Origin: JAYEJW01 sp034716535
Lineage (GTDB): Bacteria; Pseudomonadota; Gammaproteobacteria; Chromatiales; Chromatiaceae
Direction of reading: 5' to 3'
DNA: 30,509 nucleotides
Assembly: GCA_034716535.1 (NCBI GenBank)
Contig: JAYEJW010000407.1
Span: 1-30,509, forward strand
Shown here: piece after piece, positions 8,280-15,794 of the stretch
How the letters are laid out: every line of letters begins with the position of its first letter
Position numbering within the stretch: position 1 is the stretch's first letter
Translations under genes and position numbers: made by a program
The notes under the pieces: model-generated
The model's input: only the letters and a program-made list of their open reading frames with translations
Databases searched by the model: none
Told to the model about the DNA's origin: nothing

Positions 8280-8545
8280 TACTCCGACAGGGAGGTTTTG
8301 ATGGAACTCAGAGCGTCCCAAACGCGCCAAGGCAAGGCGCAGTCCGCCGGGAATGGTTATTCCCTTTCCAAGGACTGCAACGCCGCATTGGTGCGTTTGG
8401 GGCGCTTCCTACGGGCAAGGCAAGAAGCGGCCATCTGCGTTGTTGCGCGGGCTTGAATTAGCTACGGCTAGTCCTGCGCCCGCGCGCCTAGCAGCTGACC
8501 GCTTCTCGCCTCGCTGAGTCCATCAAAACCTCCCTGTCGGAGTAC
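8279..8545. mobile_element. MITE-like element with 27-bp perfect terminal inverted repeats
   Basis: A 267-bp non-coding element. The left end 8279-8305 (starts GTACTCCGACAGGGAGG) is a perfect 27-bp inverted copy of 8519-8545. Two hairpin modules lie inside. Module 1 pairs 8313-8330 with 8388-8405 (16 of 18) around an inner hairpin GGGAAT-GGTT-ATTCCC (8349-8364). Module 2 pairs 8415-8430 with 8499-8514 (14 of 16) around a weaker GC-rich stem. A TA dinucleotide precedes CTCC on the left and follows GGAG on the right, which could be a TA target duplication of the IS630/Tc1 type. No open reading frame of note lies inside. The left tip includes the last base of the acyl-CoA synthetase stop codon. 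A non-autonomous transposable element is the best reading; a domesticated terminator is an alternative. Confidence 0.72.
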
Positions 8546-8562
8546 CAGCAACGGCAGGTGAG

Positions 8563-8592
8563 TTGGAACGCTGGTTGGCGAAAAGTTATACT
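8563..8592 (+). promoter_or_regulatory. Candidate tig promoter
   Basis: TTGGAA (8563-8568), an 18-bp spacer and TATACT (8587-8592) form a plausible sigma-70 promoter 211 bp before the tig start codon, just after the repeat element. The long leader that would result contains an 8-bp hairpin (GCCGAAAG at 8743-8750 with CTTTCGGC at 8764-8771). The remaining 8546-8803 shows no gene. Prediction from base pattern only. Confidence 0.45.
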
Positions 8593-8803
8593 TAAGAACT
8601 TTGCGGTGCTCCATGGGCTCGGGATGCGGGCGGAATGGAAAGGATCCTACCAGGCGTTGGTCAAGTGGTCATTGGGCTTTTCTCCCTGACCCCCCGTCCC
8701 AGGAAGAGCAGTTAAGCGCAACACGGGCTATTTCGAAGAACAGCCGAAAGCGCAGCCGTCGGTCTTTCGGCGGTTGCTACCACAGGTGAGAGACAGAAAG
8801 ACG

Positions 8804-10099
8804 ATGCAAGTATCAGTGGAAAGCGGGGAAGGGCTCCAACGGCGCATGACGGTCGGTTTGCCCCCGGAGCGGGTCGAGGCGGAAGTCGACAAGCGGCTTA
8901 GGGAGTTTGCAAGAACGGCGCGTTTGCCCGGTTTCCGTCCCGGAAAAGTGCCCGTGAAGGTCCTGCGGCAACGCTACGGGGGGCAGGTGCAGCAGGAAGT
9001 CTTCGGCGAGCTGGTGCAATCGAGTTTTTCAGAGGCTCTTAGCCAGGAGCGTCTTCGCCCAGCCGCCGCACCCGAAATCGAGCCGGACATCGACCAGTCC
9101 GAGAAGCGTTACGCCTATACGGCGGTCTTCGAGGTGCTCCCCCAGTTCGAGCTCGCCTCTCTGGAGGGCAAAAGCATCAAGCGCCCGGCGGTCGAGGTGA
9201 GCGACGCAGATTTGGATGCCATGATCGAGCGGTTGCGCGAGCAGCGCAAGACCTGGGAGTCCGTGGAGCGTGCGGCGCAGGAAGGTGACAAGCTGACGAT
9301 CTCCTTCACAGGGACCATGGACGGCGAGGAGTTCGAAGGAGGTTCCGCGGAGGATGCGGAAATCGAGCTGGGCTCCGGACGGATGATGCCGGGATTCGAG
9401 AGTGGGCTTGTCGGCACTCAGGCGGGAGGGGAAACACGGCTCGACCTGAGCTTTCCGGAGGACTACCACGCCGAGCACCTGAAAGGGAAAGCCGTGACAT
9501 TCGATGTGCGGGTCAGCGAAGTGGCCCAGCCGGTGCTCCCAGAGGTGGACGGGGCATTCGCGCGTGACTTTGGGGTCGAAGACGGTGATTTGGAGCGCTT
9601 TCGCCGCGACGTGCGGAACAACATGGAGCGGGAGCTCAAGCAACGCGTCTCCGCGCGCATCAAGAACCAGGTCATGGACTTGCTGCTTGAATCCAACCAG
9701 ATCGATCTGCCCGGCGCACTGATCAAGGAGGAAATTCAGGCGCTCAAGAACCAAACGCGGCAAAATGCGGGGTCAGGCCGTCTGGAGCTCCCCGACGATC
9801 TGTTCGAAGACTCGGCGCGGCGCCGTGTCGCACTCGGGTTGATCATCGCCGAGGTCGTCAGCAAGAACGCGATCAAGGTGGATCCGGAGCGGGTTCGTGC
9901 GGCGGTCGAAGACATGGCCTCCACCTACGAGCACCCCCAGGACGTCATCGACTTCTACTACGGCAACAAGGAGAACCTGGCATCCGTCGAGACCCTCACT
10001 CTGGAAGATCAGGTCGTTGACTGGGTCACGGAGCAGGTGAGCGTTGAGGACGAGCCCGGAACCTTCCAAGAGCTGACCGAGGCCGCCCCGGCAAGGTGA
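8804..10099 (+). CDS. tig: Trigger factor, ribosome-associated chaperone
   Basis: A 431-residue ribosome-bound chaperone and peptidyl-prolyl isomerase that shields nascent chains. The ribosome-docking loop G-F-R-P-G-K-V-P is at 43-50. An FKBP-type PPIase domain lies at about 150-245 (with the segment G-D-K-L-T-I-S-F-T-G-T-M-D-G), followed by the helical substrate-cradling C-terminal domain that ends in an acidic tail. Length agrees with E. coli (432). ATG 8804 is chosen because M-Q-V-S-V-E-S is the usual start; the frame is open a few codons upstream. It heads the classic tig-clpP-clpX-lon cluster, with clpP 50 bp downstream and no terminator between them, so the two are probably co-transcribed. 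Confidence 0.97.
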   Translation: MQVSVESGEGLQRRMTVGLPPERVEAEVDKRLREFARTARLPGFRPGKVPVKVLRQRYGGQVQQEVFGELVQSSFSEALSQERLRPAAAPEIEPDIDQSEKRYAYTAVFEVLPQFELASLEGKSIKRPAVEVSDADLDAMIERLREQRKTWESVERAAQEGDKLTISFTGTMDGEEFEGGSAEDAEIELGSGRMMPGFESGLVGTQAGGETRLDLSFPEDYHAEHLKGKAVTFDVRVSEVAQPVLPEVDGAFARDFGVEDGDLERFRRDVRNNMERELKQRVSARIKNQVMDLLLESNQIDLPGALIKEEIQALKNQTRQNAGSGRLELPDDLFEDSARRRVALGLIIAEVVSKNAIKVDPERVRAAVEDMASTYEHPQDVIDFYYGNKENLASVETLTLEDQVVDWVTEQVSVEDEPGTFQELTEAAPAR

Positions 10100-10149
10100 A
10101 GGACGACAGGCGTTGCATCATTGCTGATCGACGAGCAGGTTTGAGCATT

Positions 10150-10791
10150 ATGAGCAAGATTTCCGCGAGCACCGATTGGAATCCGCAGGGCCTGGGGCTG
10201 GTGCCCATCGTGATCGAGCATACGGCTCGGGGGGAGCGTTCCTTCGATATTTATTCGCGCCTGCTGAAAGAGCGCGTGATCTTCCTCGTGGGTGCAGTGG
10301 AGGACCACATGGCGAATCTGGTGGTCGCCCAGCTCTTGTTTCTGGAGTCGGAGAACCCGGACAAAGACATCCATCTGTACATCAACTCGCCGGGCGGGTC
10401 CGTCACTGCGGGCCTCGCCATCTACGACACGATGCGGTTCATCCGTCCCGACGTCAGCACCATGTGTATCGGACAGGCGGCGAGCATGGGTGCGCTGCTG
10501 TTGGCCGGCGGAGCCGCCGGCAAGCGGTATTGCCTGCCCCACTCGCGCATGATGATCCACCAGCCCCTGGGCGGTTTCCAGGGCCAGGCCACGGATGTGG
10601 ACATCCATGCCCGCGAGATCCTCCACATCCGCGACCGGTTGAACCGGATTCTTTCCCATCACACGGGTCAGACCGTGGAGAAGGTGGCGGAGGACACGGA
10701 GCGTGACCGGTTCCTGGGTGGCGAGGAGTCCGTCGAGTACGGTCTGGTGGACAAGGTGCTGGAGGAACGCGGCACCGGTGCCGCGGTTTGA
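10150..10791 (+). CDS. clpP: ATP-dependent Clp protease proteolytic subunit
   Basis: A 213-residue serine peptidase that forms the double-heptamer chamber of ClpXP. The catalytic triad is visible at S102 (G-Q-A-A-S-M-G), H127 (M-M-I-H-Q-P) and D176, with the same 25- and 49-residue spacings as E. coli S97/H122/D171 in mature numbering. The oxyanion-strand motif S-P-G-G-S-V is at 80-85. ATG 10150 is chosen because it gives the normal length; the frame also runs upstream, overlapping the tig stop, but without family similarity. A short N-terminal propeptide is expected to be removed by autocleavage. clpX is 200 bp downstream with its own promoter. Confidence 0.97.
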   Translation: MSKISASTDWNPQGLGLVPIVIEHTARGERSFDIYSRLLKERVIFLVGAVEDHMANLVVAQLLFLESENPDKDIHLYINSPGGSVTAGLAIYDTMRFIRPDVSTMCIGQAASMGALLLAGGAAGKRYCLPHSRMMIHQPLGGFQGQATDVDIHAREILHIRDRLNRILSHHTGQTVEKVAEDTERDRFLGGEESVEYGLVDKVLEERGTGAAV

Positions 10792-10896
10792 TCGTCGGGA
10801 TCCGGATTCCAAACGCGGTCGTGACAGGCCACACATTCCCTATAGCCGGTGATATGGAGCGCCCAAGCCGCCCCATCCTGGACGCCGTTAATCGTC

Positions 10897-10924
10897 TTGC
10901 GATCTCTTTGCAAACGGTTATGAT
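10897..10924 (+). promoter_or_regulatory. Candidate clpX promoter
   Basis: TTGCGA (10897-10902), a 16-bp spacer and TATGAT (10919-10924; 5 of 6 consensus) lie 68 bp before the clpX ATG. The position in the 200-bp clpP-clpX gap would let clpX be made independently of clpP, as reported in E. coli. Confidence 0.55.
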
Positions 10925-10991
10925 TAGGTTCACCCCTAACTAGAAGCGCGCGCCCGCCGAATCCTTCAGACCTTTCGGAGAGCGATTCCCC

Positions 10992-12266
10992 ATGAGCGGC
11001 AACAACCACGGCAAGAACGAGGATGGCAAGCTGCTGTACTGCTCGTTCTGCGGCAAGAGTCAGCACGAGGTGCGCAAGCTGATCGCGGGCCCCTCGGTCT
11101 TTATTTGCGATGAGTGCGTGGAGCTTTGCAACGACATCATTCGCGAAGAGATGCAGGAAGGGATCGGCGAGGCGACGAATAAGCTTCCGAAACCGCGGGA
11201 AATCAACGAGATCCTCGATCAGTACGTGATCGGCCAGGACAAGGCAAAGAAGGTTCTCTCGGTCGCCGTATACAATCACTACAAGCGACTCGAGACCACC
11301 GGCGCCAAAGAAGAAATCGAGATCGCGAAGAGCAACATCCTGCTCATCGGGCCCACGGGCTCCGGCAAGACCCTGCTCGCGGAGACCCTTGCGCGGCTGC
11401 TGAATGTTCCCTTTACCATCGCCGATGCGACCACGCTGACCGAGGCGGGATACGTGGGTGAGGACGTGGAGAACATCATCCAGAAGCTGCTGCAGAAGTG
11501 CGACTACGATGTCGAGAAGGCGCAAACCGGCATCGTCTATATCGACGAGATCGACAAGATCTCGCGCAAATCGGACAACCCGTCCATCACCCGGGACGTC
11601 TCCGGCGAAGGCGTACAGCAAGCACTGCTCAAGCTCATCGAAGGCACGGTGGCCTCGGTGCCGCCCCAGGGCGGGCGCAAGCATCCGCAGCAGGAGTTCC
11701 TGCAGGTGGATACCGCCAACATCCTCTTCATCGTCGGCGGCGCTTTTGCGGGTCTGGACAAGGTGATCCGTAACCGCTCGAAGAAGGGAGGGATCGGCTT
11801 CTCGGCCGAGGTCCACAGCCAGGACGACGACGCGAAGATCGGTGAGCTTTTGAGCGCCGTCGAGCCCGAAGACCTCATCCGCTACGGGCTCATCCCGGAG
11901 TTCGTGGGCCGATTACCCGTGGTTGCGACCCTGGAGGAGCTCGACGAAGGGGCCTTGGTCCGCATCCTCACCGAGCCCAAGAACGCCCTCATCAAACAGT
12001 ACGGGCGTCTGTTTGACATGGAGGGTTGTGAGCTTGAGCTGCGTGAGGACGCCCTGCGCGCCATCTCGCGAAAGGCGATGGAGCGCAAGACGGGAGCCCG
12101 TGGACTGCGCACCATCATGGAGCAGGTCCTGCTCGACGTCATGTACGACTTGCCGTCCATGGACGACGTGAGCAAGGTGGTCGTGGACGCCTCGGTCATT
12201 GCCGGCGAAAATAGTCCATTCGTCATCTACGACGGTGTCAACAAGCAGATTGCCGTTTCGGATTGA
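10992..12266 (+). CDS. clpX: ATP-dependent Clp protease ATP-binding subunit ClpX
   Basis: A 424-residue AAA+ unfoldase that recognises, unfolds and feeds substrates to ClpP. The N-terminal zinc-binding domain has C17-x2-C20 and C39-x2-C42, used for dimerisation and adaptor binding. The AAA+ core shows Walker A G-P-T-G-S-G-K-T (120-127), pore loop G-Y-V-G (153-156), Walker B I-V-Y-I-D-E-I-D near 181-188, and the R-K-H loop near 229. Length equals the E. coli protein (424). The sequence is intact and ordinary. It is followed by a GC-rich hairpin at 12280-12329 that may end or stabilise the transcript. Confidence 0.98.
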   Translation: MSGNNHGKNEDGKLLYCSFCGKSQHEVRKLIAGPSVFICDECVELCNDIIREEMQEGIGEATNKLPKPREINEILDQYVIGQDKAKKVLSVAVYNHYKRLETTGAKEEIEIAKSNILLIGPTGSGKTLLAETLARLLNVPFTIADATTLTEAGYVGEDVENIIQKLLQKCDYDVEKAQTGIVYIDEIDKISRKSDNPSITRDVSGEGVQQALLKLIEGTVASVPPQGGRKHPQQEFLQVDTANILFIVGGAFAGLDKVIRNRSKKGGIGFSAEVHSQDDDAKIGELLSAVEPEDLIRYGLIPEFVGRLPVVATLEELDEGALVRILTEPKNALIKQYGRLFDMEGCELELREDALRAISRKAMERKTGARGLRTIMEQVLLDVMYDLPSMDDVSKVVVDASVIAGENSPFVIYDGVNKQIAVSD

Positions 12267-12279
12267 AAACCATTCCGCA

Positions 12280-12329
12280 GACCCCGCTCCACCGTCTCCC
12301 GCCTCCGGCGCAGGCGGTGGAGCGGGGTC
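12280..12329 (+). terminator. Strong GC hairpin after clpX (possible terminator)
   Basis: GACCCCGCTCCACCGTC (12280-12296) pairs with GGCGGTGGAGCGGGGTC (12313-12329) at 16 of 17 positions with a 16-nt loop, starting 13 bp after the clpX stop. No T-run follows, so it is not a textbook intrinsic terminator; it could aid Rho-dependent ending or protect the clpX mRNA 3' end. Confidence 0.5.
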
Positions 12330-12433
12330 GCACATTGGGCCGGCGTTGAAGTGCGCCTGACTCGCCCTAACCTTTCCCCCAACAGCCTCTCCGACAATCC
12401 CGTTTTGCTCGCTTTGCAGCGCTACAAGAGAAT

Positions 12434-12457
12434 GCTGCCGGTTTTTGTGCCGGCAGC
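12434..12457 (+). promoter_or_regulatory. Hairpin in lon leader
   Basis: GCTGCCGG (12434-12441) and CCGGCAGC (12450-12457) form an 8-bp perfect stem with a U-rich 8-nt loop, 40 bp before the lon ATG. The loop being U-rich rather than the tail argues against a terminator. A heat-shock (sigma-32) promoter is expected for lon; GTTGAAG and CCCTAACC near 12343-12371 are only a weak candidate and I do not call it. Confidence 0.35.
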
Positions 12458-12497
12458 CGCGCGAGCGGGCCGGAACATCAACTGAGCGCAGGTTTCC

Positions 12498-14957
12498 ATG
12501 GCCCCAAAAGACATCACAACGTCCGTGAGTACGGATGCCCCCCAGGAAGTTCCGGTTCTGCCGTTGCGGGACGTCGTCGTCTATCCGCACATGGTGATTC
12601 CGCTGTTCGTCGGGCGCGAGAAGTCCATCAAGGCGCTAGACAGCGCCATGGCGAGCGACAAGCAGATTCTGCTGATCGCTCAAAAGAGCGCGGACGTGGA
12701 CGATCCGGCGGTCGACGACCTCCATTCCGTGGGGACCCTCGCGAACATCCTTCAGCTTCTGAAGCTGCCCGACGGGACGGTCAAGGTGCTCGTGGAGGGT
12801 AATCAGCGTGCTCAGATCGACGCCTTCGTCACAACCGACGACGCCTTCTCCGCGGTCATCGTTCCACTGAAGGAGGCTCTCGAAGCCGATGATCGTGAGC
12901 AGGAAGTGCTCATGCGCTCGGCGGTGACGCTCTTTGATCAGTACGTGAAGCTCAACAAGAAGGTTCCGCCGGAGGTGCTGACCTCATTGTCCAGCATCGA
13001 CGAGGCGGGGCGGCTTGCGGACACCATGGCCGCCCACATGTCGCTGAAGCTGGATGAGAAGCAGCGCGTCTTGGAGATGTTCGACGTTCAGGCGCGGCTC
13101 GAGCACCTGATGGGGCTCATGGAGTCGGAGAACGACATCCTGCAGATGGAGAAGCGGATCCGTGGCCGTGTGAAGCGGCAGATGGAAAAGAACCAGCGGG
13201 AGTACTACCTCAACGAGCAGATGAAGGCGATCCAGAAGGAGCTGGGCGAGCTCGAGGAGGCTCCCAACGAGATCGAGGACCTCAACAAACGCATCGAAGA
13301 GGCCGGGATGCCCAAGGACGTGAAGGCCAAGGCCCTGGCGGAGCTCAACAAGCTCAAGCTCATGTCTCCCATGTCCGCGGAGGCGACGGTGGTGCGAAAC
13401 TACGTGGACACGCTGGTCAGCGTGCCCTGGAAGAAGCGCGCCCGGATCCGTAACGATATCCGGGTCGCCGAAGAGGTGCTCGAGGCGGATCACTACGGGC
13501 TTGAAAAGGTCAAAGAGCGCATCCTCGAGTACCTGGCCGTGCAGCAGCGCGTGCGCAAGCTCAAGGGTCCCATTCTCTGTCTTGTCGGGCCTCCGGGAGT
13601 CGGCAAGACCTCGCTCGGTCACTCAATCGCCCGTGCCACCAACCGCAAGTTCGCGCGCATGTCGCTCGGTGGAGTGCGCGATGAGGCCGAGATCCGCGGT
13701 CATCGGCGGACTTACATCGGTGCGCTGCCCGGCAAGATCATCCAGAACCTGTCCAAAGTGGGCTCCCGAAACCCGCTCTTTCTTCTCGATGAGATCGACA
13801 AGATGGCGATGGACTTCAGGGGTGACCCGGCGTCCGCGCTCCTGGAGGTCCTGGATCCCGAGCAGAATCACACCTTCAACGATCACTATCTGGAGGTGGA
13901 CTTCGACCTCTCCGAGGTGATGTTCGTCGCCACGGCCAACACGTTGAACATTCCGCCGGCCCTCCTCGATCGCACGGAGGTGATTCGTTTGTCGGGCTAC
14001 ACGGAAGACGAGAAGGTCGCGATCGCAGAGAAGTACCTGATCCCCAAGCAGATGAAGAACAACGGCCTCAAGGATGGAGAGGTTGTTATCCGCGAGAGTG
14101 CCGTGCGCGACATTGTCCGCCACTACACGCGGGAGGCGGGGGTGCGCAACCTCGAGCGGGAGATCTCGAAGATCTGCCGCAAGGTGGTCAAGGAGGTGCT
14201 GCTCAAGAAGCGTACCTCGTCGGTGACGGTCACGCCCAAGTCCCTGGACAAGTACCTGGGCGTACAGCGATACCGCTTCGGGCGCGCCGACGAGTTCGAT
14301 CAGGTCGGACAGGTTACCGGGCTTGCCTGGACCGAGGTTGGCGGTGAGCTGCTACGCATCGAATCGGCCTTGGTTCCGGGCAAGGGTAAGTTCACCTACA
14401 CGGGACAGCTCGGCGATGTGATGCAGGAGTCCATCCAGGCGGCCATGACCGTCGTGCGCAGCCGTGCAGAGGCCCTCGGGATCGATCCCGATTTTCATCA
14501 GAAGTTCGATGTTCACATCCATGTCCCGGAGGGTGCGACACCGAAGGACGGTCCAAGTGCCGGCGTCGCCATGTGCACGGCGTTGGTTTCCGCGCTCACC
14601 AAAGTTCCGGTACGCTCCAACGTTGCGATGACTGGGGAGATTACTCTGCGCGGTGAGGTGTTGCCCATTGGTGGACTCAAAGAAAAGCTGCTGGCTGCTC
14701 ATCGCGGAGGGATCGAGACGGTTGTTATTCCCCACGAGAATGAGCGCGACTTGGCGGAGATTCCAAAAAACATCAAGCAGAACCTTAGCATTCGGCCGGT
14801 GCGCTGGATTGATCAGGTGCTCGATGTGGCATTGAGCGTGCGTCCGGAGATGAAGGTCGCGTCGCCGGAAGAAGAGGGGCCGGTAGAGAATCCGGAGGAG
14901 AGCTCGGAAACGAAGTCGCGTAAGAAAAAAGACACCGGCGCCCGCACCCACCATTGA
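12498..14957 (+). CDS. lon: ATP-dependent protease Lon (LonA)
   Basis: An 819-residue cytosolic AAA+ protease that degrades misfolded and regulatory proteins. The N-terminal LON substrate-binding domain begins V-P-V-L-P-L-R-D-V-V-V-Y-P. Walker A G-P-P-G-V-G-K-T is at 364-371 with Walker B L-L-D-E-I-D-K downstream. The proteolytic Ser-Lys dyad is S687 (P-K-D-G-P-S-A-G) and K730 (G-G-L-K-E-K), 43 residues apart as in E. coli S679/K722. The C-terminal tail of about 35 residues is rich in Glu, Ser and Lys. The stop codon lies in the loop of an imperfect hairpin (14933-14943 with 14960-14970) that lacks a T-tail. No membrane segment is present, so it is LonA rather than LonB. Confidence 0.97.
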   Translation: MAPKDITTSVSTDAPQEVPVLPLRDVVVYPHMVIPLFVGREKSIKALDSAMASDKQILLIAQKSADVDDPAVDDLHSVGTLANILQLLKLPDGTVKVLVEGNQRAQIDAFVTTDDAFSAVIVPLKEALEADDREQEVLMRSAVTLFDQYVKLNKKVPPEVLTSLSSIDEAGRLADTMAAHMSLKLDEKQRVLEMFDVQARLEHLMGLMESENDILQMEKRIRGRVKRQMEKNQREYYLNEQMKAIQKELGELEEAPNEIEDLNKRIEEAGMPKDVKAKALAELNKLKLMSPMSAEATVVRNYVDTLVSVPWKKRARIRNDIRVAEEVLEADHYGLEKVKERILEYLAVQQRVRKLKGPILCLVGPPGVGKTSLGHSIARATNRKFARMSLGGVRDEAEIRGHRRTYIGALPGKIIQNLSKVGSRNPLFLLDEIDKMAMDFRGDPASALLEVLDPEQNHTFNDHYLEVDFDLSEVMFVATANTLNIPPALLDRTEVIRLSGYTEDEKVAIAEKYLIPKQMKNNGLKDGEVVIRESAVRDIVRHYTREAGVRNLEREISKICRKVVKEVLLKKRTSSVTVTPKSLDKYLGVQRYRFGRADEFDQVGQVTGLAWTEVGGELLRIESALVPGKGKFTYTGQLGDVMQESIQAAMTVVRSRAEALGIDPDFHQKFDVHIHVPEGATPKDGPSAGVAMCTALVSALTKVPVRSNVAMTGEITLRGEVLPIGGLKEKLLAAHRGGIETVVIPHENERDLAEIPKNIKQNLSIRPVRWIDQVLDVALSVRPEMKVASPEEEGPVENPEESSETKSRKKKDTGARTHH

Positions 14958-15144
14958 ATGGGGGCCGGTGAAGGTGCAGGTCCGGCGGGATTGTACGTCC
15001 GCCCGGCCGCTGCTGCTGCCGGCGTAAGGGCGTTCCGTCATTAATGGCCGTGATAATGAGAAGCATCGGTTGTTGGCGACTTTCTAATCCTTTGCCACGT
15101 CTCTCGGTTTTGTTGCGGAATCGCTCAATCTTCATTCGGTTTCC

Positions 15145-15173
15145 TTGACAGCGAAGAGACCGGTCGTTATAAA
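15145..15173 (+). promoter_or_regulatory. Strong sigma-70 promoter for the HU gene
   Basis: A perfect -35 TTGACA (15145-15150), a 17-bp spacer and -10 TATAAA (15168-15173; 5 of 6) make this the best consensus promoter in the window. It lies 80 bp before the HU ATG. The tRNA genes downstream could be transcribed from it as well. Confidence 0.85.
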
Positions 15174-15253
15174 CAGGAACGTCGTTGCAGACTACTGAGC
15201 CGTGCTGATCCAATGGCGTTTCGGAAGGCCCGGCGTTAACAAAGGGGGAAATA

Positions 15254-15526
15254 ATGAACAAATCGGATCTTATCGAAGCGATGGCGGAGGCGGCTGATAT
15301 TTCCAAGTCCGCGGCGGGTCGGGCCCTGGATGGTTTAACCGATGCGGTTGCCGTTGCGCTCAAGAACGGCGACAACGTGTCCGTCATCGGATTCGGTACT
15401 TTCTCTGTCAAGGAGCGTGCGGCGAGAACCGGACGTAATCCTCAGACCGGCGCAACCATCGAGATTGCGGCCTCGAAGACACCCTCGTTCAAGGCTGGCA
15501 AAGCGCTGAAGGACGCGATACAATGA
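15254..15526 (+). CDS. hupB: DNA-binding protein HU
   Basis: A 90-residue nucleoid protein of the HU/IHF family that bends DNA as a dimer. It begins M-N-K-S-D-L-I-E-A-M and contains the beta-arm motif G-R-N-P-Q-T-G with the conserved intercalating proline, and ends with K-A-G-K-A-L-K-D-A. Length and sequence match HU-beta, and the position after lon is the standard hupB location. The start has a good ribosome-binding site (AAAGGGGGAAATA before ATG). Only 16 bp separate its stop from tRNA-Val, with a T-run but no hairpin there, so read-through into the tRNAs is likely. Confidence 0.97.
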   Translation: MNKSDLIEAMAEAADISKSAAGRALDGLTDAVAVALKNGDNVSVIGFGTFSVKERAARTGRNPQTGATIEIAASKTPSFKAGKALKDAIQ

Positions 15527-15542
15527 TTGTTCGTCTTTTTTG

Positions 15543-15618
15543 GGGTGCTTAGCTCAGCCGGGAGAGCATCGCCCTTACAAGGCGAGGGTCGCAGGTTCGA
15601 TCCCTGCAGCACCCACCA
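15543..15618 (+). tRNA. tRNA-Val (anticodon UAC)
   Basis: A complete 76-nt tRNA with encoded CCA. The acceptor stem GGGTGCT/AGCACCC is perfect, the D-arm GCTC/GAGC is intact, the anticodon stem TCGCC/GGCGA encloses loop CTTACAA (anticodon TAC), and the T-arm is GCAGG-TTCGATC-CCTGC. The discriminator is A. Confidence 0.98.
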
Positions 15619-15627
15619 TGATTGCCA

Positions 15628-15704
15628 GGAGTGGTAGTTCAGTTGGTTAGAATACCGGCCTGTCACGCCGGGGGTCGCGGGTTCGAGTCCCGTCCACTCC
15701 GCCA
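15628..15704 (+). tRNA. tRNA-Asp (anticodon GUC)
   Basis: A complete 77-nt tRNA with encoded CCA, 9 bp after tRNA-Val. Acceptor GGAGTGG/CCACTCC, anticodon stem CCGGC/GCCGG around loop CTGTCAC (anticodon GTC), T-arm GCGGG-TTCGAGT-CCCGT with one G-T pair, and discriminator G as expected for Asp. Confidence 0.98.
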
Positions 15705-15715
15705 TATTGCGCCAG

Positions 15716-15751
15716 AGCGGGGTATCCTGTCAGGATACCCCGCTTTCGTTT
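15716..15751 (+). terminator. Intrinsic terminator after the tRNA genes
   Basis: AGCGGGGTATCCTG (15716-15729) is a perfect inverted copy of 15731-15744, giving a 12-13 bp stem with a small loop, followed by TTTCGTTT. It starts 11 bp after tRNA-Asp and would end the hup-tRNA transcript. ppiD starts 44 bp beyond. Confidence 0.9.
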
Positions 15752-15794
15752 GCCCTTCTTTGACATTTCTATTGACGAATCTTACCGACAGGCC

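Noticed and set aside
14933..14970. Hairpin around the lon stop codon as a terminator
   Set aside because: The stem is imperfect, contains the stop codon in the loop and has no T-run.
15543..15704. tRNA pair as an integration site for a mobile island
   Set aside because: No integrase gene, no direct repeat of a tRNA 3' end and conserved core genes on both sides.
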